Positions 42,937 through 51,799 are shown, numbered from the stretch's first letter. The stretch: DNA of 64,000 nt from Nocardioides furvisabuli (GCF_021083185.1 NZ_JAIGQB010000008.1:124001-188000); one strand, 5' to 3'. Numbers and translations are program-made. The notes: generated from the letters alone by a model not told the origin.

Positions 42937-43026
42937 ATGGTCTCCGCTTCCACCCACACGCACCTCGTGGTCCGACGTCACGTCGACCTCATGCGCGTGG
43001 GCAGCGCGACCTGTTGGCATCGCTGA
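42937..43026 (+). CDS. Putative sulfur-responsive leader peptide
   Basis: A 29-codon ORF ending VVRRHVDLMRVGSATCWHR. This matches the pattern RRHVDLxRVxSAxC of the short 'putative leader peptides' that precede sulfur-assimilation genes in streptomycetes and relatives. The Cys codon sits four codons before the stop, as expected if low charged tRNA-Cys stalls the ribosome there. The start could be ATG 42937 or GTG 42967 or 42970, which would leave 18-19 residues as in typical members. It lies 74 nt before sir. Confidence 0.8.
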   Translation: MVSASTHTHLVVRRHVDLMRVGSATCWHR

Positions 43027-43100
43027 CGCCGCCGATCTTCACCCCCTCCGCGCTCACCGTCGCGCGCGGCACCCCCTCAGCGAACAGGACCTTCCTGACC

Positions 43101-44813
43101 ATGCCCGACCTCCGGTTCAAGCCCCAGGCCGCCCAGAGCACCGAGATCCCGCGCCCCAAGCGCGCCGAGGGTCAGTGGGCGCTCGGCTACACCGAGCCGC
43201 TCAACACGAACGAGCAGTCCAAGAAGGACGACGACCCGCTCAACGTCCGTGACCGGATCCTCTTCACCTACTCGCGCCGCGGCTTCGACTCCATCGACCC
43301 GGCCGACCTGCGCGGTCGCTTCCGCTGGATGGGGCTCTACACCCAGCGCGCGCCCGGCTTCGACGGTGGCAAGACCGCGCAGCTCGAGGAGGAGGAGCTC
43401 GACGACCGCTTCTTCATGATGCGCGTGCGCACCGACGGCCAGGTCCTCGACGCCGCCGCCCTGCGGGCGCTCGGCGAGGTGTCGACGGCGTACGGCCGCA
43501 ACACCGCGGACATCACCGACCGCAACAACATCCAGTACCACTGGATCGAGATCGAGAGCGTCCCCGCGATCTGGGAGCGCCTCGAGTCCGTCGGCCTCAC
43601 CACTCTCGAGGCGTGCGGCGACAGCCCGCGCCCCTTCCTCGGCTCGCCGGTCGCCGGCATCGCCAAGGACGAGATCATCGACGGCACCGCAGCGCTCGAC
43701 GAGATCAAGCGCCGGGTGCTGGGCAACCCGGAGTTCTCCAACCTGCCGCGCAAGTTCAAGACCGCGCTGACCGGCCACCCCAGCCACGACGTGGCCCCCG
43801 AGGTCAACGACGTGTCCTTCGTCGGCACCGTCCACCCCGAGCACGGCCCCGGCTTCGACCTGTGGGTCGGCGGCGGGCTGTCGACCAACCCGATGCTCGC
43901 GCACAAGCTCGGCGTGTGGATCCCCCTCGACGAGGTCGCCGACGCCTGGGAGGGCGTCGCCGGGATCTTCCGCGACTACGGCTACCGCCGCCTGCGCTCC
44001 AAGGCGCGCCTGAAGTTCCTGCTCGCCGACTGGGGCAAGGACAAGTTCCGCGAGGTGCTCGAGAACGAGTACCTCCACCGCGCGCTCATCGACAACCCGT
44101 CCCCCGAGGCGCCCGTCGCCCAGGGTGACCACATCGGCATCCACGAGCAGAAGGACGGGCGCTTCTACGTCGGCGCCGCACCGGTCGTGGGGCGCATCGA
44201 CGGCTCCACACTGACCGCGTTGGGCGACCTGGTGGAGCAGTACGGCGCTGCCGGGGCGCGGCTCACGGCCTACCAGAAGCTCGTGGTGATCGGCGTCGCC
44301 GCCGAGGACACCGAAGCCTTCGCCGACGACCTCGAGAAGATCGGACTCACCGCGCGGCCGAGCAACTGGCGCCGCTCGACCATGGCCTGCACCGGCATCG
44401 AGTTCTGCAAGCTCGCCATCGTCGACACCAAGGAGCGTGCGCGCCGCCTGGTGACCGAGCTGGAGAAGCGCTTCCCCGACCTCGACACCCAGATCTCGGT
44501 CAACGTCAACGGCTGCCCTAACGCCTGCGCGCGCACCCAGGTCGCCGACATCGGCCTCAAGGGCCAGCTCGTGATGGACGCCGACGGCCAGCAGGTCGAG
44601 GGCTTCCAGGTCCACCTCGGCGGCGCCCTCGGGCTCAACCCGGCGATGGGCCGCAAGCTGCGCGCCCACAAGGTCACCAGCGCCGGCCTCGACGACTACG
44701 TCACGGCCGTCGTGTCGGCGTACCTCTCCGACCGCACCGACGGCGAGCGGTTCGCCGCATGGGTCGCGCGTGCCGACGACACCCTGCTGCGCGGGGAGCC
44801 GGTGACCGTCTGA
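43101..44813 (+). CDS. sir: Ferredoxin-dependent sulfite (nitrite) reductase
   Basis: 570-residue siroheme and [4Fe-4S] enzyme of the NirA/Sir type, reducing sulfite to sulfide. The cluster-binding motifs are ACTGIEFCKLA and NGCPNACAR, and the siroheme phosphate residues lie in ITDRNNIQYHWI. A Tyr in RWMGLYTQRAPG and a Cys in LEACGDSPR correspond to the covalent Tyr-Cys pair known in mycobacterial NirA. Adjacent cysH and a sirohydrochlorin chelatase indicate sulfite rather than nitrite as substrate. ATG 43101 is the first in-frame start near the conserved region. Confidence 0.94.
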   Translation: MPDLRFKPQAAQSTEIPRPKRAEGQWALGYTEPLNTNEQSKKDDDPLNVRDRILFTYSRRGFDSIDPADLRGRFRWMGLYTQRAPGFDGGKTAQLEEEELDDRFFMMRVRTDGQVLDAAALRALGEVSTAYGRNTADITDRNNIQYHWIEIESVPAIWERLESVGLTTLEACGDSPRPFLGSPVAGIAKDEIIDGTAALDEIKRRVLGNPEFSNLPRKFKTALTGHPSHDVAPEVNDVSFVGTVHPEHGPGFDLWVGGGLSTNPMLAHKLGVWIPLDEVADAWEGVAGIFRDYGYRRLRSKARLKFLLADWGKDKFREVLENEYLHRALIDNPSPEAPVAQGDHIGIHEQKDGRFYVGAAPVVGRIDGSTLTALGDLVEQYGAAGARLTAYQKLVVIGVAAEDTEAFADDLEKIGLTARPSNWRRSTMACTGIEFCKLAIVDTKERARRLVTELEKRFPDLDTQISVNVNGCPNACARTQVADIGLKGQLVMDADGQQVEGFQVHLGGALGLNPAMGRKLRAHKVTSAGLDDYVTAVVSAYLSDRTDGERFAAWVARADDTLLRGEPVTV

Positions 44814-44968
44814 TGAGCGAGCGCGCGCAGCCCTTCCACTGCCCCTACTGCGGGGACGAGAACCTGTTCCCCCAGGAGGGGGCAGGTGCCTGGGAGTGCC
44901 GCTCGTGCCTGCGCGCCTTCACCGTCAAGATGACCGGGATGATCCGGCCGGGTGGAGGTGCGGTGTGA
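44813..44968 (+). CDS. Small zinc-ribbon protein of the sulfite reductase operon
   Basis: 51-residue protein with two Cys pairs, FHCPYCGDENLF and WECRSCLRAF, forming a likely zinc ribbon, or less likely a redox site. Its ATG shares one base with the sir stop (TGATG), and its stop overlaps the cysH start as GTGA, so it is made in step with both enzymes. Function unknown; a regulatory or assembly role for the reductases is inference. Confidence 0.85.
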   Translation: MSERAQPFHCPYCGDENLFPQEGAGAWECRSCLRAFTVKMTGMIRPGGGAV

Positions 44969-45708
44969 GCCTGTCCACCCGCGCCGCCCGCGACTTCAAG
45001 GGCACCCACACCGAGGGGCGTACGCCGGAGGAGCTGCGCGAGCTCGTCTCCCACGTCGGCGCCGAGCTCGAGCTGGCCCCGGCCGAGGTGATCATCGAGT
45101 GGGCCGTCGCCACCTTCGGCGACCGGTTCGCGATCACCTCCTCGATGGGCGACGCCGTGCTGGCCCACCTGGCCTCCAAGGTCGCGCCCGGCATCGACGT
45201 CGTCTTCCTCGACACCGGCTACCACTTCGTCGAGACCATCGGCACCCGCGACGCCGTCGAGGCGACCCTGCCGGTGAACCTGCGCACCGTCAGCACGTCG
45301 CTGAGCGTCGCCGAGCAGGACGCGCAGTACGGCAAGGACCTCTACAAGACCGACCCCGACCTGTGCTGCGCGCTGCGCAAGGTGAAGCCGCTCGCCGACA
45401 CGCTCGCCGAGTACGACGCCTGGGCCACCGGCCTGCGACGCGCCGAGACCCACAACCGCGTCATCGCCCCGGTCGTGGGCTGGGACGCGCGCAAGGGCAA
45501 GGTCAAGGTGTCGCCCCTGGCGCGCTGGAGCGACGAGCAGGTCGAGACCTACATCGCCGCCAACGGCGTGCTGGTCAACCCGCTCGTGCACGACGGCTAC
45601 CCCAGCATCGGCTGCTGGCCCTGCACCCGCCGGGTCGCGCCGGGCGACGACCCGCGCAGCGGGCGATGGGCCGGCACCACGAAGACCGAGTGCGGGATCC
45701 ACGCATGA
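44965..45708 (+). CDS. cysH: Adenylylsulfate (APS) reductase
   Basis: 247-residue thioredoxin-dependent reductase. The [4Fe-4S] cysteine pairs DLCCALRKVKPL and GCWPCTRR distinguish APS reductase from PAPS reductase, which lacks them. The PP-loop is AITSSMGDAVLAH and the catalytic Cys is in the C-terminal KTECGIHA. It converts APS to sulfite, which Sir then reduces. GTG 44965 overlaps the zinc-ribbon gene. No cysDN is in view. Confidence 0.95.
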   Translation: MSLSTRAARDFKGTHTEGRTPEELRELVSHVGAELELAPAEVIIEWAVATFGDRFAITSSMGDAVLAHLASKVAPGIDVVFLDTGYHFVETIGTRDAVEATLPVNLRTVSTSLSVAEQDAQYGKDLYKTDPDLCCALRKVKPLADTLAEYDAWATGLRRAETHNRVIAPVVGWDARKGKVKVSPLARWSDEQVETYIAANGVLVNPLVHDGYPSIGCWPCTRRVAPGDDPRSGRWAGTTKTECGIHA

Positions 45709-45734
45709 GACCACCCCACGACGCTCTCCCCCAC

Positions 45735-45758
45735 CGGTGCGACAACGCCGTCGCACCG
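45735..45758 (+). terminator. Small inverted repeat after cysH
   Basis: Nine-base arms cggtgcgac (45735-45743) and gtcgcaccg (45750-45758) with a 6-nt loop lie 26 nt beyond the cysH stop and 56 nt before the chelatase start. It may act as a weak terminator or processing site between them. Confidence 0.4.
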
Positions 45759-45814
45759 CTGCACCACACCCTGTTGCTCCACCGCACCACCACACACGAT
45801 CGGAGGCACCCCTG

Positions 45815-46558
45815 ATGGCTGCTCCTGCTCTGGTTGCCCTGGCCCACGGAAGCCGGGACCCGCGCTCCGCCGCGACGATCAAGGCGCTCGTCGCCGAGGT
45901 CAAGGCACTGCGTCCCGACCTCCGCGTCGAGACGGCCTTCCTCGACCTCGCCAAGCCGTCGTTCGACACGGTCGTCGACCGGCTGGTCAAGGCCGGCTTC
46001 GACGAGATCGTCGTCGTCCCCCTCCTGCTCACCGAGGCCTACCACGCCAAGGTCGACGTCCCCGAGGTCATCGCCGCCGCGATGGCGCGCCACGAGGGCC
46101 TCAAGATCCAGGCCAGCCGGATCCTTGGCATGGAGTCGGCCTTCCTCGAGGTGCTCGACGTCCGCCTGCGTGACGCACTGAAGGCCGCCCGGGTGCGCGA
46201 GCTCGACGCGCTCGTCCTCGCGGCCGCCGGCTCCTCGGACCCGCTCGCCAACCAGTCGGTGGCCCGCATCGCCCGCACCTGGGGTGCGCGTCACAAGCTG
46301 CCGGTCACGGCTGCCTTCGCCTCGGCCGCCCCGCCGGCGACCGGTGAGGCCGTCCGGGCCTTCCGTGCAGAGGGCAAGCGACACATCGCGGTCGCGTCCT
46401 TCTTCCTCGCCCCGGGCCGACTGCCCGACCGGGCCACCGAGCTCGCGTTCGAGGCCGGGGCCGTCGTGGTCTCCGACCCGCTCGGTGCGCACCCGGCGGT
46501 GGCGCGGGCGATCCTGGCCCGCTACGCCGTGGGTGCCGTCGAGCTCGTCCCCGTCTGA
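45815..46558 (+). CDS. Sirohydrochlorin chelatase (SirB/CbiX-like)
   Basis: 247-residue two-domain chelatase. The catalytic His is in LVALAHGSRDPRS, and the second half repeats the fold with VLAAAGSSDPLANQSV. It would insert Fe2+ (or Co2+) into sirohydrochlorin; beside sir and cysH, iron and siroheme are the likely product. GGAGG lies 9 nt before ATG 45815. Two His residues expected at the metal site are seen at EAYHAKVDVPEV and AHGSR. It is probably cotranscribed with sir-cysH. Confidence 0.9.
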   Translation: MAAPALVALAHGSRDPRSAATIKALVAEVKALRPDLRVETAFLDLAKPSFDTVVDRLVKAGFDEIVVVPLLLTEAYHAKVDVPEVIAAAMARHEGLKIQASRILGMESAFLEVLDVRLRDALKAARVRELDALVLAAAGSSDPLANQSVARIARTWGARHKLPVTAAFASAAPPATGEAVRAFRAEGKRHIAVASFFLAPGRLPDRATELAFEAGAVVVSDPLGAHPAVARAILARYAVGAVELVPV

Positions 46559-46565
46559 TCCCCCG

Positions 46566-46615
46566 CTGACGTCATGGCGGGTGGTCGCTCCGCCGACCAC
46601 CCGCCATGACGTCAG
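46566..46615. terminator. Bidirectional terminator, 22-bp stem
   Basis: Perfect 22-bp inverted repeat with arms 46566-46587 and 46594-46615 and a 6-nt loop, starting 8 nt after the chelatase stop. The right arm covers the stop codon of the convergent AlkD-like gene, so it serves both transcripts. Confidence 0.85.
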
Positions 46616-47307
46616 GCGAGGTGCTTGAGCGCCTCGCGGCGCGACAGGCCGCTGAGCCGGTCGGCGTACGTGTCGACGAAGGCCCGCACCCACGCGGGGT
46701 CGGTCCGTGCGTGCTGGCGCAGCGCCCATCCGAGCGCCTTGCGCACGAAGAACTCCCGGCCGTAGGCCGTGTCGTCGAGGTTGGCGACCAGCACCCGCTC
46801 GAGCAGGTCGGTGTCGGTGTCCTCGCCGTGCCGCAGCTGCGCGAGCATCGCCGTACGCCGGACCCACATGCTGTCCGTGTCGACGGACCACGCATCCATC
46901 ACCGGGGTCACAGCAGCACGGTGGTCGAGCAGCACCTGCCCGATGACGTGGGAGGCGATCTCGTCGACGACGTCCCACCAGGCGCCGATGCGGACGAGGT
47001 GCTCGAGCAGCGGCAGCAGGTCGGGGTCCAGCCAGACGCGGTAGGTGCGGTGGCGCAGGAGGGCGACGGCGGAGTACCACTCCTCGCGGTGCGTGACGTC
47101 GTCCCAGAGCTCCAGGACCGCGGCCTCCCACGACCCTCGGTCGACGAAGCGGTGCTCGACCAGGCTCGGCCTGAGCAGCGCCCGGAGCTCGGGGGCGCTG
47201 AGGCCGACGTAGGGCAGGTCCGACTTCATGTAGGCCTGCTGCTGTGCCGCCCGCCGGGGGTCGCCGTTCGCGGCGAGGGCGGCGCGCACCGCTCCGACGT
47301 AGGTCAT
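46612..47307 (-). CDS. AlkD-like DNA alkylation repair protein
   Basis: 231-residue HEAT-like repeat DNA glycosylase family protein. The motif GAWWDVVDEIASHVIG holds the Trp and Asp expected to contact the lesion in AlkD, and VRRTAMLAQL and FFVRKALGWALRQHAR follow as in the family. It would release alkylated bases without base flipping. It is downstream of DUF3037 with a 10-bp gap. Confidence 0.9.
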   Translation of the reverse strand: MTYVGAVRAALAANGDPRRAAQQQAYMKSDLPYVGLSAPELRALLRPSLVEHRFVDRGSWEAAVLELWDDVTHREEWYSAVALLRHRTYRVWLDPDLLPLLEHLVRIGAWWDVVDEIASHVIGQVLLDHRAAVTPVMDAWSVDTDSMWVRRTAMLAQLRHGEDTDTDLLERVLVANLDDTAYGREFFVRKALGWALRQHARTDPAWVRAFVDTYADRLSGLSRREALKHLA

Positions 47308-47317
47308 GGGCGTCCGC

Positions 47318-47695
47318 TCACCCGACGAGGCGCTCGCGCAGGTGCTCGAGCTGGCGCGCGGGATCGGCGGTCATGCCGCCGTGCACCGGACCCGGCTGGA
47401 GGACGGTGCTGCGGGGGGCCTTCAGGAAGCCGAACCGCTGGCCCAGCGACTGGCGCGCCGCCTCCCCCGCCCGCTCGTCCCCGCGACACACCGCGTCGAC
47501 GAAGGCGAGCGCCTCGCAGACCTGGTCGGTGTCGAGGTCGGGTTGCACCACGCGCAGCCGGCCGGGGTCCACGCTCCACGACGCGTCGAGGAAGTCGGCG
47601 CCCTGGCAGTGCAGCACCACGCCGACGTTGAGGAACTCCTCGCGGTCCGGGCGCGGGACGCAGCGCAGCACGACGTACTGGTAGGCAAGCCTCAT
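47318..47695 (-). CDS. DUF3037 family protein
   Basis: 125-residue protein. The opening YQYVVLRCVPRPDREEFLNVGVVL is the DUF3037 signature, and the C-terminal half holds FGFLKAPRSTVLQPGP. Function unknown. Its ATG overlaps the HipA-like gene stop as ATGA; DUF3037 genes usually pair with HipA-like kinase genes, so the two products may form a complex. Confidence 0.87.
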   Translation of the reverse strand: MRLAYQYVVLRCVPRPDREEFLNVGVVLHCQGADFLDASWSVDPGRLRVVQPDLDTDQVCEALAFVDAVCRGDERAGEAARQSLGQRFGFLKAPRSTVLQPGPVHGGMTADPARQLEHLRERLVG

Positions 47696-48453
47696 CGGGC
47701 ACCCCCCGGCAGCCACTGGCGCGTGCCGAGGCGGGCGAGGAGGAACTCGACGTACGCCGCCCGCAGCGCGTCGGGCGTCTCCGCGCCCGGGACCGGCTCG
47801 AGCCAGAGGTCGGGGACCTCGGCCAGCACGTCGGCGAAGACGTCGGGCCCGAGGGCTGCGGCGATCTCGCTGTCGAGCTCCCGCGCGCGGTCGGTGCACG
47901 TCTCGAAGACGTGACCGCTCTCGTCCCACGGCTGGGCGGCGAACTTCGCGGGGTCGCCGACGCCGGAGCGCCACCCGTGGTGGAAGTAGAGCGAGGCGCC
48001 GTGGTCGATGACCCACAGGTCACCGTGCCAGAGCAGGAGGTTGGGGTTGCGCCAGGACCGGTCGACGTTGGCGGTGAACGCGTCCAGCCACAGCACGCGC
48101 GCGCCCTCGTCGTCGGCGGCGCTGACCTGGCCGTCGACGCCGAAGGAACCGGGGAGGAAGTCGATCCCGAGGTTGGTGCCGACGCTCGCGACCAGCAGGT
48201 CCTGCACCTCCTCGTCGGCCTCGTAGCGCGCCAGCTCGGCGTCGAGCTCGAGGACGACGAGTCGCGGGGTGCGCAGGCCCAGCCGCGTGGCCAGCCCGCT
48301 GGCGATGACCTCGGCCACGAGCACCTTCGCGCCCTGCCCGGCGCCACGGAACTTGCAGACATAGGTGCCGAGGTCGTCACCCTCCACCACCCCGGGCAGG
48401 CTGCCGCCCTCGCGCAGCGGCGTGACGTAGCGGGTGACCGCAACGGTGGGCAT
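47692..48453 (-). CDS. HipA-like kinase domain protein
   Basis: 253-residue protein of the HipA_2 group. The N-lobe has GSLPGVVEGDDLGTYVCKFRG with a likely ATP-binding Lys, and the catalytic and metal sites are in LLWHGDLWVIDHGASLYFHHGW with two Asp residues. It lacks the N-terminal Couple_hipA domain of full HipA. No HipB-like antitoxin gene is next to it; DUF3037 is its partner. ATG 48453 shares a base with the PPK2 stop. Confidence 0.8.
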   Translation of the reverse strand: MPTVAVTRYVTPLREGGSLPGVVEGDDLGTYVCKFRGAGQGAKVLVAEVIASGLATRLGLRTPRLVVLELDAELARYEADEEVQDLLVASVGTNLGIDFLPGSFGVDGQVSAADDEGARVLWLDAFTANVDRSWRNPNLLLWHGDLWVIDHGASLYFHHGWRSGVGDPAKFAAQPWDESGHVFETCTDRARELDSEIAAALGPDVFADVLAEVPDLWLEPVPGAETPDALRAAYVEFLLARLGTRQWLPGGAR

Positions 48454-49304
48454 CACTGGACCGGGGACTCCTCGTGGAGCCGCTTCGTCTCGGCCTCGAC
48501 GTCGAAGTCGGCGGCCGGCCACTGAGGATCGAGCCCGCGCAGCGTGTCGAGCAGGAGCTGGCCGACCGCGAGGTTGCGGAACCACTTCTTGTCGGCGGGC
48601 ACGACGTGCCACGGCGCGACGTCGGTGTGGGTGCGCTCCAGCGCGATCTCGTACGCCTCGCGGTAGGCCGGCCACAGCGCGCGCTCGTCGAGGTCGCCGG
48701 GGTTGTACTTCCAGTGCTTCTCCGGGTTGGCCAGGCGCTCGGCGAGCCGGTCCTTCTGCTCGTCGAGGCCCACGTGCAGCATGCACTTGATGATCGAGAA
48801 GCCCTCGTCGGCCAGCCGGGCCTCGAAGTCGTTGATCGCGCCGTAGCGGCGCTCGATCTCGTCCGGATCGGCGAAGCCGCGCACCCGGGCGATCAGCACG
48901 TCCTCGTAGTGCGAGCGGTCGAAGACCCCGATGAAGCCGGCCGCCGGCAGCCCCTTCTCGATCCGCCAGAGGAAGTCGTGTGCACGCTCCTCCTCGGTCG
49001 GGGCCTTGAAGCTGGTGATCCGCACGCCCTGGGGGTCGACCAGCCCGATGGTGTGCCGCAGCACGCCGCCCTTGCCGCTGGTGTCCATGCCCTGGAGCAC
49101 GAGCAGCACGCGGCGCTCCGACCCAGCCGTCCGCTCGGCCCACAGACGCTCCTGCAGGTCGGCGAGCTCAGGCCCCATGGCGGCGAGTGCCGCCCTGCCG
49201 TCGGCCTTCGAGCCCTCGAACCCGGGGGCCGCGTCGGTCCCGATCGCGGACAGGTCGACCGGCCCCTGCGTCAGGCGCAGGTGCGCGGAGATGTCGTCGC
49301 TCAT
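48453..49304 (-). CDS. ppk2: Polyphosphate kinase 2 family protein
   Basis: 283-residue P-loop kinase that uses polyphosphate to phosphorylate nucleotides. Walker A is LQGMDTSGKGG, Walker B is VFDRSHYEDVLIARV, and the lid has the Arg/Lys-rich RLANPEKHWKYNPGDLDER. Size and motifs fit the PPK2 class that makes ADP or GDP from NMP or the reverse; the class cannot be fixed by eye. ATG 49304 has CATGAT 6 nt upstream. It leads an operon with HipA-like, DUF3037 and AlkD-like genes. Confidence 0.9.
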   Translation of the reverse strand: MSDDISAHLRLTQGPVDLSAIGTDAAPGFEGSKADGRAALAAMGPELADLQERLWAERTAGSERRVLLVLQGMDTSGKGGVLRHTIGLVDPQGVRITSFKAPTEEERAHDFLWRIEKGLPAAGFIGVFDRSHYEDVLIARVRGFADPDEIERRYGAINDFEARLADEGFSIIKCMLHVGLDEQKDRLAERLANPEKHWKYNPGDLDERALWPAYREAYEIALERTHTDVAPWHVVPADKKWFRNLAVGQLLLDTLRGLDPQWPAADFDVEAETKRLHEESPVQ

Positions 49305-49344
49305 GGGCACATCATGGCCCACAGGCGGGTGCCCCGTGCGCCGC

Positions 49345-49833
49345 TCAGTGGGCGAGTGCGCCCGGCACGACCGGCGGCAGGACCGACCACGGGAAGTCGA
49401 TCCACTGCTCGGTGACCCGCCAGCTGTAGTCCGGCTTGATGACCGACTGCGGCTTCTCGTAGATCACCACCGTGCGAGCCTCGGCCACGTTGCCCTCGCA
49501 GAACTGGTGCACCAGCTCGAGCGTGCGACCCGTGTCGGCGACGTCGTCGGCGATGAGGACCTTCAGGCCCGACAGGTCGATCGCCGCCGGCGTCGGGGGC
49601 AGCATGATCGGCACGTCGAGGCGCTGGTCGACGCCGGTGTAGAACTCGACGTTGATCACCGACAGGTTCTTCACCCCGAGCGCATAGCCCAGGCCCATGC
49701 CGAGCGCGAGACCACCGCGTGCGATCGACAGGATCATGTCGGGGGCGAACCCGGAGTCGGCCACCTCCTGCGCCAGCTCGCGGGTGGCCGTGCCGAACAG
49801 GTCGTAGGTGAGGACCTCGCGCTCGTTGCTCAC
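49345..49833 (-). CDS. Phosphoribosyltransferase (xanthine/purine type)
   Basis: 162-residue PRTase. The PRPP loop is VLIADDVADTGRTLELV, and the segments ILSIARGGLALGMGLG and VIYEKPQSVIKPDYSW fit the Gpt/hypoxanthine or xanthine-guanine group. GTG 49833 begins at the first conserved residues (NEREVLTYDLF). It follows recX in the same direction with a 44-bp gap. The base it salvages is not clear. Confidence 0.87.
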   Translation of the reverse strand: MSNEREVLTYDLFGTATRELAQEVADSGFAPDMILSIARGGLALGMGLGYALGVKNLSVINVEFYTGVDQRLDVPIMLPPTPAAIDLSGLKVLIADDVADTGRTLELVHQFCEGNVAEARTVVIYEKPQSVIKPDYSWRVTEQWIDFPWSVLPPVVPGALAH

Positions 49834-49877
49834 GGGTCCATCCCACCAGAGGGCTGCCTCGCCGGGGAAGGGGGCGC

Positions 49878-50621
49878 TCAGTCCTCGGGCTGGTCGACGA
49901 GGTCGGACACGTCCACCTCGTCGTCCTCGGCCAGCGCCTCCCGGACCACCGAGAACGCGAGGCCGGCGCCGTAGCCCTTGCGGGCGAGCATCCCGGCCAA
50001 CCGACGGGTGGCGACCTGCGGCTCGAGGCCGCGCACGGACCGCATCTTCCGGTCGACCAGAGCGCGGGCCGCGGCCCGCTGGTCGTCCTCGTCGATCTGC
50101 TCGAGGGCGGCCTTGGCCTCCTCGTCGTCCACGCCCTTGCGGCGCAGCTCCTGCGCCAGGGCGCGGGGGGCCAGCCCGCGGCTGCGGTGCCGGCTCTCCA
50201 CCCACGCCGAGGCGAAGGCGGCGTCGTCGATCAGGCCGACGTCGGTGAAGCGGTCGAGCAGCTCGGTGGCCACGTCGTCGGGCACCTCGCGCTTGGCCAG
50301 CTTGTCGGCGAGCTCACGGCGGGTGCGGGCCTGACCGGTCAGCGCGTCGAGCAGCACGGCGCGGGCCACTCCCTCGGGATCGGCCTCCACCTCCGCAGCG
50401 CGCGCGGCGGCCGTGGCGGCGCGAGCCTCCTCGGCCTCGGCGCGAGTCCGGGTGCGGCGCCGGCCGCGACCCTTCGTGCGCGAGCGCCCACCAGGCGACG
50501 CGGACCGCTCGGCCGGCTCAGTCGCCGGTGACGGCGTGGGTGGGGTCTCCCCCACCCACGCGCGCACACCGAGTCCGACGTCACCCGCCCACGACGGCGG
50601 CGGCCTGTCCTCAGAAGTCAT
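49878..50621 (-). CDS. recX: Recombination regulator RecX
   Basis: 247-residue inhibitor of RecA filaments. The three tandem three-helix repeats are visible from residue 90 on: [39 protein letters not shown] and [15 protein letters not shown]. The first 90 residues are low-complexity Arg/Ala/Pro. ATG 50621 lies inside the last codons of recA (11-bp overlap), so it is translated together with RecA. Confidence 0.92.
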   Translation of the reverse strand: MTSEDRPPPSWAGDVGLGVRAWVGETPPTPSPATEPAERSASPGGRSRTKGRGRRRTRTRAEAEEARAATAAARAAEVEADPEGVARAVLLDALTGQARTRRELADKLAKREVPDDVATELLDRFTDVGLIDDAAFASAWVESRHRSRGLAPRALAQELRRKGVDDEEAKAALEQIDEDDQRAAARALVDRKMRSVRGLEPQVATRRLAGMLARKGYGAGLAFSVVREALAEDDEVDVSDLVDQPED

Positions 50622-51663
50622 CGACCCCGATGGGCTCGTCACTCAGCTCGTCGGCAGGCTTGTCGACGGCCGGGATGACGCCCAGCTTCTCCAGGATCAG
50701 CTTCTCGATCTCGTTGGCGAGGTCGGGGTTGTCCTTGAGGAAGTTGCGCGAGTTCTCCTTGCCCTGGCCGAGCTGGTCGCCCTCGTAGGTGTACCAGGCG
50801 CCGGCCTTGCGGATGATGCCCGCCTCCACGCCGACGTCGATCAGGCCGCCCTCGCGGCTGATGCCCTTGCCGTACATGATGTCGAACTCCGCCTGCTTGA
50901 ACGGCGGGGCCACCTTGTTCTTCACGACCTTGACGCGGGTGCGGTTGCCGACCATGTCGGTGCCGTCCTTCAGCGTCTCGATGCGGCGCACGTCGAGGCG
51001 CACCGAGGAGTAGAACTTCAGCGCGCGACCACCGGTCGTGGTCTCGGGCGAGCCGAACATGACGCCGATCTTCTCGCGCAGCTGGTTGATGAAGATCGCG
51101 GTCGTGCCGGAGTTGTTGAGCGCACCGGTCATCTTGCGCAGCGCCTGGCTCATCAGTCGGGCCTGGAGGCCGACGTGGCTGTCGCCCATCTCGCCCTCGA
51201 TCTCGGCGCGGGGCACCAGGGCCGCCACGGAGTCGATGACGATCAGCGAGAGCGCGCCGGAGCGGATCAGCATGTCGGCGATCTCGAGGGCCTGCTCGCC
51301 CGAGTCGGGCTGGGAGACCAGGAGGGCGTCGGTGTCGACGCCGAGGGCCTTGGCGTAGTCGGGGTCGAGCGCGTGCTCGGCGTCGATGAAGGCGACGATG
51401 CCGCCGGCCGCCTGGGCGCTGGCCACCGCGTGGAGGGCGACCGTCGTCTTTCCGGAGGACTCCGGACCGTAGATCTCGACCACGCGTCCGCGCGGCAGAC
51501 CGCCGAGGCCGAGGGCCACGTCGAGGGCGATCGACCCGGTGGGGATCACCTCAAGCGGGGCACGTGTCTCGTCGCCCAGTCGCATGACCGAGCCCTTGCC
51601 GAACTGCTTCTCCACCTGTGCGAGCGCGGCGTCGAGGGCCTTCTCGCGGTCTGCACCAGCCAT
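50611..51663 (-). CDS. recA: Recombinase A
   Basis: 350-residue central recombinase and SOS coprotease. Walker A is GPESSGKTT, Walker B is [12 protein letters not shown], and DNA loops L1 and L2 include [17 protein letters not shown] and [18 protein letters not shown]. No intein is present. ATG 51663 is chosen because the conserved start [21 protein letters not shown] follows. A perfect SOS box lies 137 bp upstream at 51800-51813, so LexA control is expected. Confidence 0.98.
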   Translation of the reverse strand: MAGADREKALDAALAQVEKQFGKGSVMRLGDETRAPLEVIPTGSIALDVALGLGGLPRGRVVEIYGPESSGKTTVALHAVASAQAAGGIVAFIDAEHALDPDYAKALGVDTDALLVSQPDSGEQALEIADMLIRSGALSLIVIDSVAALVPRAEIEGEMGDSHVGLQARLMSQALRKMTGALNNSGTTAIFINQLREKIGVMFGSPETTTGGRALKFYSSVRLDVRRIETLKDGTDMVGNRTRVKVVKNKVAPPFKQAEFDIMYGKGISREGGLIDVGVEAGIIRKAGAWYTYEGDQLGQGKENSRNFLKDNPDLANEIEKLILEKLGVIPAVDKPADELSDEPIGVDDF

Positions 51664-51799
51664 TGCTGTGTCCCGTTCTCTCGTCGTGTGTGTCGGTACT
51701 TCTCCGACGTTAGGGCGAGCCACCGACAGTCCCTGATCAGGACGGTCGAACGCTGTGGACAACCTCGCCGCACGTCGTACCTGTGGACGAACAGTAGCC

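Larger units (their letters stand above)
42805..43100 (+). other. Leader region of the sulfite reductase operon
   Basis: This 296-bp gap between the ASST-like gene and sir is not empty: it holds a possible CACTAT -10 box at 42861-42866, a nested inverted repeat at 42877-42928 and a 29-codon leader ORF at 42937-43026. Between the leader stop and the sir start there are 74 nt with no further ORF and no clear Shine-Dalgarno near ATG 43101. Confidence 0.6.

Noticed and set aside
42932..42937. TTGACA directly before the leader ORF as a -35 box
   Set aside because: No -10-like hexamer lies 16-19 bp downstream; the region there is the coding part of the leader.
47692..48453. HipA-like gene with DUF3037 as a classical HipBA toxin-antitoxin pair
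   Set aside because: DUF3037 is not a HipB-like HTH protein and the HipA-like protein lacks the N-terminal domain; the pair is noted only as a possible kinase-partner system.
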